Origin: Struthidea cinerea
Lineage: Eukaryota > Chordata > Aves > Passeriformes > Corcoracidae
NCBI GenBank assembly: GCA_013397865.1
Contig: VZTI01004954.1
Location: forward strand, 238,373 to 302,372
Length of the DNA stretch: 64,000 nt
Direction: 5' to 3'
The notes under the pieces are model-generated. The model ran no database searches. It was not told the DNA's origin and saw only the letters and a program-made list of their open reading frames with translations. Shown here one piece after another: positions 55,326 to 64,000 of this stretch; the stretch's first letter is position 1, and every line of letters starts with the position of its first letter. A program made the position numbers and the translations under genes.

Positions 55326-56491
55326 TCACTTCATCTTTCTCTTCTTTGGTCCAAGGTGCTGTTTCCTTTGCTTGTAGAGGTGACGGAAGTTTACAAATAT
55401 CCCTGGAAAAGAATGAAGCATTTAGGTAGGATGTCATTGCATCTCTTTAATGCTAAATGGCTGTACTGGATTTGAAAAGCAATAACAGAACCCAACCAAC
55501 CCAACCACCACACAACAAAACAAATTATTTAGGGGTGTGTATAGCAGTGAAAGCTCATGCAAGTGTTTTCTTGCTGGGTGAGGCAGGAGTTGCTGCCCAG
55601 GCTGTTTGGTAAAGGGCTGCTCAGAAGGTTGGTTTGTCACCTTTAAGAAGTTGTGACACCAGCTGTGCAGAGCTAAGGAGGATGAACCAGGTATTTCAGG
55701 GTGAAACTCATCTAAGGGTGGCTTTAAGCAGTCTGTGAGTAGGAGAAATCTAGTGAAAGCTCAGTTTAAAATTCCAGGTTAGATTATGATGAGCTGTGGT
55801 TACCCGGAGTACGGGGTGTGGGTACAAGGAAGTTAAATTGTGTTTACAAATGTAACATCAAAAACCACATATGTATCAAGCAGCTTTTCTTCTTTAAATA
55901 TACTATTTAAAGAGACTTCTATATTGTTTCGTGGAAAAACATGACTTCATGTTGCATTTGTGATTATACTTCAATGTTTAACTAAATTACTTTAATTTGA
56001 AATTTTGTTTAGATTGCCACTAAATCATTCCAAAGCTCAAATACCCCATAAAAGGTGAAACTAAGTATGCTATGGTTATAAATGCATGTAAAAATTATTC
56101 TTTTAACCCAAGTTTATGCTGCTAATTTGTTACTAAGATCACCTTTTTCGAGGGCTAGTCAGAGCTCATTGGAGGTGAGTTCCCCTCCATCACTGACAAA
56201 TTTACAGGAACAATCCACAAGGATAATGCTTAACCTCAAGCAATTTTGTGTTGCTATGGTCCCCAAGATGCAGGAATTTCATTTTCTTTGAAAAATCAAG
56301 TTATTCAGGGGAAACTGGCCTTTTTATTTCAATACTGAGAAATACAATTAAACACTTACCTAAAAACAAGGCTATAAGATATATTTGAAGCACAAATGGA
56401 AACTGGATTGTGACGTTCAGTGGATTTGGCAATGCCAGACTAAATTTTCCTGTTTCACTGAAGATTGGAATGGATTGAACGATACAGACAG
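55326..56491 (-). CDS. HACD3: HACD3 C-terminal exons
   Basis: Exon 56491-56360 encodes (A)VCIVQSIPIFSETGKFSLAL, then PNPLNVTIQFPFVLQIYLIA and LFL. Exon 55402-55326 encodes GIFVNFRHLYKQRKQHLGPK and KRKMK. The last helix is followed by a short basic cytosolic tail. Confidence 0.92.
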
Positions 56492-59400
56492 CTGAAAGCA
56501 GAAGGTCACCATCATTACCAAGCACAGATAAAATATACAATTACCCAGCCCACACCAACTATTTCAGCATAGTCCCTTCTTATTTGCCAGCGCTGATTAA
56601 TGACAGCAATTTTGAAGGTGTTGAACATGCAATAGGGTGGGAAGCACCTGGCTGAGGGGGTGCAGCAGCGAGCCTGCCTGGTGAGACACTGTTCTCATGC
56701 ACAGCTGCAGCCCCAGGGCCTGTGCCAGCAGGATTTGCCATCCAGAAATAACCCCAGCAATGAAACAGGCACAGTCCTCCCCCTGCTCAGCATTGGGCAA
56801 TGCCCAAAGCTCCCCCTGGGTCACAGACATGGGTTTGGAACACAGGAATAAGCCCCTGCCTGTCCTCTGCAGTGATTTACAAGATAATATCAAGACCTGG
56901 GAGCTGGTGTGAACCCAGGCCACGCTGAGCAAGTCAGGCCCAGCAGACAAAGCTTTGGGTCAGTAGAAGTGAGCACTGGCATCCTATGCAGCTTGTTCGT
57001 GTTCCATTTGTTCATGCAACCTTTTGTTGCCTTTACTTCCCCCTCCAGAAAGAGACTCTTTCCTCCAAAAGGAAGACTTCTTTTCACATCAAATTGAAAA
57101 TAATGCTTGATTCAGTGTGAAAGACAAAATGCTTATATTTGGTTCACCTCAAAGCAAATCTATTTATCTGTTGTTCTATTTTACTATTTTAAGTCCAGCT
57201 GCCAAAAAAGAGATTGAGTTATTTGCCCAGCCTTGAATTCATTATTTAATGAATTATTTGAAACTGTGTTTTAAGGAGATACCTTCTGCCAAGCCCCCTA
57301 ATGGGTAGAGGGGGATCCAGACAGTGTAACGGAGCCAGGTGAGTGGTTTCCATTCAATTCCAATGCAGGAAAGCATGTAATAGGGGTACCTAAAGTCAGT
57401 ACAGTGTGAGGAGAAACAAACAGTTTAAAATGGAAACTACTACGAGAATTAGTCTCGTATATATACACTGTGTGGCCAACACAATTCCCAAATGACACAA
57501 GAATATTCAAGGCATTGTCCCTGTGGATGACGATGGACACACGGTTGTTGGGCAGTTTACAGAGCTCAGGCCATTATTCTGAACACAGGGATGAAGGCAA
57601 CTGCCTGGCTGCCTAATAAACCTTTCAAAATAACTTCTTTTCAAAGATAAAGACCTCATTTAACAATGGAAATTCAAAGCAACAAACCCCTCAAGGAATA
57701 AAGCAACAGGGCAGTATTACTTTAAGACTCCAGCCCTGCCTCAGCTTTTGGCAGTTCAAGAAAGGCTGTGACAGTCCATGACTTAAGGAGCTTTTACCAT
57801 CTGGGGCCAATGCACTGGTGCCACTCTTCCAAAAAATACAAAGATCAAAATCTTCTTTACAGAGTTCTTGGGAACAACCACTTTGTTCCATGCACACCTG
57901 GTAGGAGGGAAAAAATCCCACCAACCTGAACAACTCAGTGATACTCCAGAAATAAAATATGAAGAACACCACAGGTTTGCTCTGCATTTCCTCCAAGCTC
58001 CCAAGGATAACAAACAAAACAAAGTTTCTTCCAAATACCTGTTAAAGAAAAATATATTAAGGAACGTTCACTCTTCATCAAAAGAAAGGGCAAGTCCTTG
58101 CTGTCAGAAACATATCTACTCTTCACACATCTGAGCACACAACTAACTCACAGCTGAGCTGTGACCTGCTTCTTACACGTAGGCATCTTGCTCTGTGTTT
58201 AGGTACAATCCAAGGGACCCAGTCTTAAATCATCCATCCTCATTTTTATGCACAACAACCACAACCAGAATAAAAGGGCACTGGCACCAAATCAAAATCA
58301 TGTTCCATGTACTTTTCATCAACTTCTTGCTTTTGCTGTCCTGCACTCTCTTACCCAGGTGATGGAAGAAGACAGCCTGCCACAGCCAAGACTGGGAAGC
58401 ATGGATTCCTGCCTCTTGAATAAGAAATCCTCTAGTCCAGTGCCAGTGAGGTTGCATCACTTATTTTAGGAGAGTCTCAACACTTGTGCAAAATAAACAT
58501 TTACTTTAAACGTAAGAGCAAGGAGAAGAATTTAAAAATATTACCTGCACTACAGCAGGTATCAGCGGTGATCTGACCAGTCCTATTAGTGAATTCATGA
58601 TCTCCATTAATGCCAGGGTCTGACAGAAATACATCATATCAGAAATAGTGTGAAATGTGTCATAGAAGGAATCTGTAAGACACAAGAAACCAACCATTTT
58701 AGAGAACGAGTTTCCATGCTCAGGAAGCTGGTGCAGCAGCACAGCTTGTGATAACAGGATTCTAGCTGTATTTGAGAAAAACATGATGCATAATTACATA
58801 AGTTCTTTATAGGCCTTATCTTGAACTCGCAGCAGTTGGGCCAGAAACACTGCTCCATTTCACACACAGAAGGATCAAGAGCTATTTCAGTAATTGCTTT
58901 ACCAAAAAAGCAATAGTGCTGTACCTCAACAGAATGGATTGTTCTTGCTTCAAAAACAAAATATTCTGTCCAGATCATTTTCAAAAACATTAACATTGCA
59001 GTGAGCAAGACATTTTACTTCAGCTGATTTTGTTAGAAGTGATCCTGGCAGAGCACAAGTATCATTCACAGAGTGCACAGCTGTGATTTACAAGGGGACA
59101 GTATTTTCCTGTCCTTGACACTTTGATGACCTTTGAAAGGCTTTCATTGTGCTCTTTGGCAATGCATTCATGGTTTTGTTCCTAAATATGTCTCCCTTTA
59201 GATTTTGCTATTTAAAAAGTCTTAAAAACAACACCGAAAATCAACTCAAACCCTCCAATATAAATAAAATAGTGCTCATTACTTGCCTTTTCCTAAGATG
59301 AACAGTCGTACTGTCATGTTCACAAAAATCCAAGAGAATCCCAAAAACTGTACAAGGTTATACATGATTAAGTATCCCTTCTTCAGGTGTTTGAAAGCTA

Positions 59401-62400
59401 AAATCAGTAATAAACACATCAGGTGAGCAGAGTACAATGGTAATAGAGCTGCAAACCAGGCTTTCTGAGAATAAAGCTTACAAGGAAAAGGGAAATTATT
59501 GATTGTGATAAAAGCATTGTTGGGTGCACTGGGGGTTCTGCTTTTGCCATCATCCGCCAGAACTCAATTCTTGCTAGTCAGCTTTTTGACATTCCTTGGA
59601 AACTTCATTCCATTTTTATTAAATTTCTAATAGCTCACAATACAAAGATCCCCCTCCAAGATGCACCAAGCCACTCAAAACTGCTCATTAAGAGTTGAGG
59701 TTCACAAAGAGTGAACAAACTTTCTAAATCCCACTTTATACCCACTAAAAAGATGCAGTTACTTACGGTCCTTTGGGACTCTGGATTCTATTTTCATTTT
59801 GTTAATCTTTTCTTCTTCCTTAAGATGAAGGATAAGGTTTTAAAGACTTACTGTAATTAGAAAGTGATTTGTTAACTATACTGCTGCAAAGCTAGTGGGT
59901 TTAAAACTCAGCCAAGCAGCCAGTAGCTAAAAGGTTTAAATTTTCACCAGCATAAAACAGCACATTCATCATCTAGAAATTATAGTAAAGTAAAAGCCAG
60001 AGGGTGTTAACCAGTTATCCTGCCCTCACCCTGTGTTTTGTTGTAGTAATTAGATGCTTTTGCTGAAAAAGCCTCTGCTTTCTGTGTTGATTCTCAGTTA
60101 TTACTGTGCTGTTTCTTACGTGACCCACCAGCAACCTGAAGGGAACAGAGAGCATCCAGCCCAGGCTCTCTGCCTGCCCTTCCCACTGCTCTTGGCTCCT
60201 GGCACTGCAGTGCCCCTCTCTGCTCTGTGCTAAGCTCATGGCTGCAGAGGGGAACAGGGCAGTGTTTGTTGTAAAAGGGATTTGCAGGAATGTGGTCTGT
60301 TCCAAGTCTTTTCCAAGTCAGTCTTGTACCTCCCCATCACAGTAAGCTGCTCAAGCTTACCAGATGGTGGGAATGCACCAGCAGGGCCAGCCCAGTGGCT
60401 CAGGAAAGCCTTAGAAATCCCTTCTTCCCAGACAGACAATGCCCAGGACTCACTCCTTTGGGCTCCACACTGCAGAGTGACATGATCCTCTGTGGATCAG
60501 GACACCGAGCAAGGGGTACATGCAAGGAGCCAGCACACAGCCTCCAGTTCCAATTCTAACCAGAAATGTCCCAATTTCCAAATTCTTGCTCACAATTTGA
60601 ACCACTTAACCAACTCTATACAGAACAGCATTAACAATCAGCCTGCCAGGCAACTCCTGGTAAATGAAGAATGCAGATTCAGGCACAGGAGAACAGCTGT
60701 CCTTGCTTTGTAACTGGCAGCACAAGCCACAGGTGCCCACAGCACTGACCTTCTCCTTCAGCTCCATTTCAGCATCCGATTCGTCCAACCAGCGGTCGAA
60801 GTCGGGCGCCAGGAAGAGCGGGCGCTTTTCTTGCTTGGTGAGCCTCTCCCACCAGTTACTCTCTTTCTTCTGCACGGTGATGTTCAGCTGCCTTTGGGTC
60901 ACCCTGCACACAGGCTGGGGGCAGACACAGGAGCACACATCAGCAGAAGTCCTAAGAAACAAGCTCTGAGATCGAGTTGATACCCAAGTTCCCCTTATCA
61001 AGGAGGCAGGGATGACACAACTGCTGCAGCACAAACATCTCTCTCCCACCCAAGGCATGGAAACAAAGGGCAGTCCAGTTGAAGATGGCAGCTGTGATGG
61101 TTGCAGGACTTGATGAGCACCCTGCCCATATCCACTGCATCCCACCACAGAGCTAGCAAAGATCTCAGCACCAGCCTTCCCAGGCAGAATTCCTGATCTT
61201 AGCTTTAGACCTTTTGCACTTAGTACTGTGAGCCACCCACCTCCTCTAGCGAGCAGTAAAAATAACACTGCTAGCAGCCATACGTACATGTCTAAACAGG
61301 GGACCCCACGTGACACCTGCTGCAGCGAGAAGAGGAGCTAAGAGCCTTAGGAAACACCTGGAGACAAGGTGAGCTGATGGACCGGGAAGTGTGGTCACTG
61401 CCACTCCACAAGGCCTCTCCACCTGCATAGTGACAGCCCAGAACCTCTCCATCCTTACAGCCCACAGCACTGTCACCTTGGAGCCCACCCTTCTGCAACC
61501 ACTGCGGCTGCTCCGCATGGCGCTGCCTCTCAGACCAGCTGAAACTGCTGCATGAGCTGCACTCCTAACTGAGCACGATACACCAGTTCTGCTCTGTCAA
61601 GGCTGGCTGGATGCTCATCAGACATCTGAAGGCTGAAGCTGTAATTTACAGCTACTACACCTCGTCCTTGCCTGCCAGAGGCTCTGTCTCTCACTGCTGG
61701 CCAGCCTGGCACCAGGAAGGGGAACTCATGGTGCACATCAGACTGTGGTACTTCCTGGTCCTGACCATCTGTAGTTACACAGAGTTCAGTCTGTTCTCCA
61801 GTCCCTCCACAGTGACTCAGAGTGACAAATTTTGGAAGGAGGCTGCTCTGCAGAGGCAAGGACTTGCCTTCCAGGCCTGGCTCACAGCAGAGCCCATGTC
61901 TGCCAGCACAGGAGACAGGCACAGGCAGAGACAGGCACCTCTCCCACACTGTGGGCCAGGCAGATGACAAGGCAGTGACAGACTCTGGAACCAAGAGGTG
62001 TTCACTGTCTGCCACTCCACACCTGGCAGGAGCCACACCAGAAACGTGCCTGCAGACAGAGTCCTGAAATTCACCCTCCGACAGTCTCGTTCCCTGTCAA
62101 AGAGCAGAGGTGAAGGGTGGCTCCTGGTCTGACTGGCTATCCCAAATTCGGCCAGGAATAAGCAGCACAAATCCTGCCCCAGGAGCAAAGCCCAAGTTCT
62201 CCTGTGCCCCTAATAGCTCTGAGAGGTAGGGACAGACCTCACAGCCACCTGTGAGTAACACAGAGGGACAGCTCTTTGAGCCAAGCTCTTTCCACTCAGA
62301 CTGCAACAGGAATTAAGGAAAGACTTCTCCAACAGGAGCCACAACATATCACAACCTAAGAAATCTGCACATGCCAGAAACATGAACTCTCCTGACTCTC

Positions 62401-62865
62401 TTCTTTTGTCCAGCTACAGAAGAAGCCAGAAAATGTCACACTTGACTGCACAATGCTCCCCAGATCTCCATTCAAGGTTGCATCAGACAATGCGTTGCCA
62501 GATTCTCCCATTATTTTGCTGCTTTAAATCCTTTAAAAATTTACAACTGCTGTGTAACAAGCGATACGAGCAAGTGTCTACTAAAGCTGGTCCAAGCGAG
62601 CACCAGCTCCAGTGAGGTGATTTGCATGAAGACAAGACAATGGCACAGAGGACTGCCACAGAGCTGGCTGTTACAGAGTTACCAGGAAAATTTAAACAGT
62701 ATACTGGGAACTTTATGCACAGCCATTTTCCTTTCAAGTTTTTCAAAAATTACTTTTTCTTTGCAAGAATTAGAAAAGTAAAAATACCTACTTTAGGCTC
62801 GACCGGCTCGAGGAACTCAATCTCAAATTCATAGATGTTGTCTCCTTTGGCACCGTGACCCTGGG
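55326..62865 (-). CDS. HACD3: HACD3 (PTPLAD1), 3-hydroxyacyl-CoA dehydratase 3 (5' end outside window)
   Basis: ER multi-pass enzyme of the very-long-chain fatty-acid elongation cycle (removal of water from 3-hydroxyacyl-CoA), distinguished from HACD1/2 by an N-terminal p23/CS domain. Exons in transcript order: 62865-62792, 60914-60750, 59818-59767, 59397-59287, 58672-58545, 58038-57926, 57389-57283, 56491-56360, 55402-55326 (TGA). They give 319 residues plus one completed codon; against the 362-residue human protein as I remember it, only the first about 43 residues are missing and lie beyond 64 kb. The catalytic Tyr and Glu of the family lie in LYPLGGLAE (Tyr, then Glu seven residues on) and both are present. 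One intron uses a GC donor. The protein ends KKRKMK, which fits a KxKxx ER-retrieval signal. Confidence 0.95.
57283..58672 (-). CDS. HACD3: HACD3 PTPLA-domain exons with catalytic residues
   Basis: Exon 58672-58545: DSFYDTFHTISDMMYFCQTL, EIMNSLIGLVRSPLIPAVVQ. Exon 58038-57926: VFGRNFVLFVILGSLEEMQS, VVFFIFYFWSITELFR. Exon 57389-57283: YPYYMLSCIGIEWKPLTWLR and YTVWIPLYPLGGLAE, holding the catalytic Tyr and Glu by analogy with the Tyr/Glu pair of yeast Phs1 and HACD1. Phases 0, 2 and 1 close exactly. Confidence 0.93.
59287..59818 (-). CDS. HACD3: HACD3 linker exon and first membrane exon
   Basis: Exon 59818-59767 (52 nt) encodes the charged linker EEEKINKMKIESRVPKD. Exon 59397-59287 (111 nt) encodes FKHLKKGYLIMYNLVQFLGF and SWIFVNMTVRLFILGK, the first PTPLA-domain helix. 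The donor after LGK is AAAAG|GCAAGT: a GC donor. Using the nearby GT (GGCAA|GTAATG) would shift the frame into an early stop in the next exon. Confidence 0.9.
60750..62865 (-). CDS. HACD3: HACD3 CS-domain exons
   Basis: Exon 62865-62792 encodes (A)QGHGAKGDNIYEFEIEFLEP plus VEPK. Exon 60914-60750 encodes PVCRVTQRQLNITVQKKESN, then WWERLTKQEKRPLFLAPDFD and RWLDESDAEMELKEK. This is the p23-like CS fold with its signature tail (LAPDFDRWLDESD). The acceptor at 60914 is chosen as CCCCCAG|CCTGTG; the later AG (GTGTGCAG|GGTGAC) would put the exon out of phase with the preceding one, which ends on a whole codon (AAA|GTAGGT). Confidence 0.92.
60915..62791 (-). other. HACD3 intron between the CS-domain exons
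   Basis: 1.9 kb. Long open frames here (for example 168 codons at 61530-62036 and the upstream part of the 236-codon frame at 60606-61316) are GC-rich chance frames. No repeat recognised. Confidence 0.7.
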
Positions 62866-64000
62866 CTAAAAGACAAGAATTGACAGTCAGTGTGAGGTTC
62901 CACACACTCCACCTGCAAAGGATGCTTTGTACACAGAAATATTCAGCACTTATTCACAGCACTTTCTTCCTGCCTTCCTGGGAGGCAAGATGAAACCACA
63001 CAGTAACAGGGAAGACACCAAAATGTTGCTTGGAGGAGCAGTTGCAGGAGTCAGTAGCTGGAGCTGCTGCAAGTCTGCACCATGCTGGAAAAGGGTCCCT
63101 GCTGCAGGAAGGCAGCATGTGAAATTCCCAAAAGAGGGGCTCAGGCTACTCATGGATAACTCAAATCCTGCTGAAAATCTCCTGCCTTTGGGGGATCCAG
63201 CCTCTGCATGATGGAGCACCCAGGGAGATGAGTGCTGCTGGGTATGTAGGAGGGTGATGTGGGGAGTCCCTCCCAACAGCAGGAGGACACTTATCAGGGT
63301 TCATTTATCATCTCCCACATTGATCCTGTCCCCAGAAGGACTCCAAAACCCTGCACACTGTGCTTAATTTCCACCCTTCCACACCGTAAACTGATCCCAA
63401 TCGAGAACACGATGTGCAACACCCTCCTATCAAATGGCCTGGCTGCAGCTCACCAGGGAGGCAGCAGCTCCTAATGAGGCATCTTTAAAAAATCCACCAA
63501 ATAAAGGAGAAAACCCAATAAAACCAGTGACAGCAGATACTCAGCACTACCCAGCCATGCCAACCAGCACCAGCTCCATGGTGGTGGAATGTGTAGCTGT
63601 CCAGCTGCAAAAGCCCATCTTTCAGGGTGAGATCTGCTTTAGTTTCCAAATGGAGCACTAGTTCCTGATGTGGAGGCTCGATAACAAGTGCACACAAGGT
63701 CTTTGTGAAAGGAAAAATTGCTGTGAGTTATCTCCAGGGTTTGGCTGGCCCAGGATGGGAAGGATGTATGGAAATTCCACTGGTATTTAAATATAGGGAG
63801 GTTGGGGTTTTCTTGTTAGATAAGATAGGGCCTGCTGTGGTTACCAGGGCTGGAACACAGAGGGCTGTTGGAGGGAGTGTGGCAGATCTGAACATGCCCA
63901 GCAGGGTGGCTCCTGCCACTGACAGGAACCAGGCACCCCACGGTGGGGACAACTGGGACAGCAGCAGCCCCGGGTGGAGGCCAGGCTAAGACCCCCCCCC
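62866..64000 (-). other. HACD3 intron running out of the window
   Basis: Sequence upstream of the HACD3 exon whose acceptor is GTCTTTTAG. I found no exon that would supply the missing N-terminus (the expected HRELYLRVEL-type peptide), so the first exons lie beyond 64 kb. The window ends in a run of nine C. Confidence 0.6.

Noticed and set aside
60606..61316. 236-codon minus-strand open frame
   Set aside because: Contains the HACD3 CS-domain exon (60914-60750) extended into flanking introns; the extensions lie outside the splice sites.
63485..63697. Possible upstream HACD3 exon (minus-strand frame with PPHQELVLHLETKADLTLKD)
   Set aside because: Superficially CS-like wording, but it does not match the expected HACD3 N-terminal peptide and lacks phase-correct splice sites to join the exon at 62865.
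63992..64000. Terminal run of C
   Set aside because: Could be a real homopolymer or an assembly edge effect; too short to interpret at the window edge.

Overview
This window is nuclear DNA from a vertebrate, almost certainly a bird. It holds four multi-exon protein-coding genes with GT-AG introns, and five fragments of chicken-repeat-1-type (CR1) LINEs, most keeping the ATTCTGTGATTCT-like 3' tail typical of avian CR1. The gene order DENND4A - SLC24A1 - INTS14 - HACD3 matches the block I recall from human 15q22.31, so this is a conserved-synteny region rather than an accessory island. There is no operon, phage, CRISPR array or RNA gene that I can support.

Layout: (1) 359-21527 (+) is the 3' three quarters of DENND4A, a DENN-domain Rab guanine-nucleotide exchange factor; 22 exons were placed by splice sites and codon phase, and the gene starts upstream of the window. 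Its 3'UTR probably runs to about 25.24 kb. (2) 39899-26079 (-) is a complete SLC24A1, the rod photoreceptor Na+/Ca2+,K+ exchanger NCKX1, in nine coding exons with a predicted product of 636 residues. It converges with DENND4A, with about 0.7 kb between the predicted 3' ends. (3) 40.0-43.0 kb is the divergent spacer between SLC24A1 and INTS14; it carries a roughly 480-bp CR1 copy and then a GC-rich CpG promoter. (4) 43606-52636 (+) is a complete INTS14 (VWA9), an Integrator subunit, in eleven coding exons giving exactly 518 residues. (5) 62865-55326 (-) is most of HACD3, a 3-hydroxyacyl-CoA dehydratase of very-long-chain fatty-acid elongation, in nine exons; its first about 43 codons lie beyond 64 kb. 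INTS14 and HACD3 also converge, with poly(A) signals only about 200 bp apart.

The four genes serve unrelated processes (Rab activation, photoreceptor calcium extrusion, snRNA/mRNA 3'-end processing, lipid elongation); their closeness is positional. All exon boundaries were read by eye, and every junction closes in phase except the 3' end of one DENND4A exon, which lies against a microsatellite and an N.

I did not find an undescribed system. The observations most worth a second look are a perfect 102-bp tandem duplication that copies a 3' splice site of INTS14, a GC-AG intron in HACD3, an inverted pair of CR1 copies flanking a single 78-bp SLC24A1 exon, and the microsatellite-abutting DENND4A exon.
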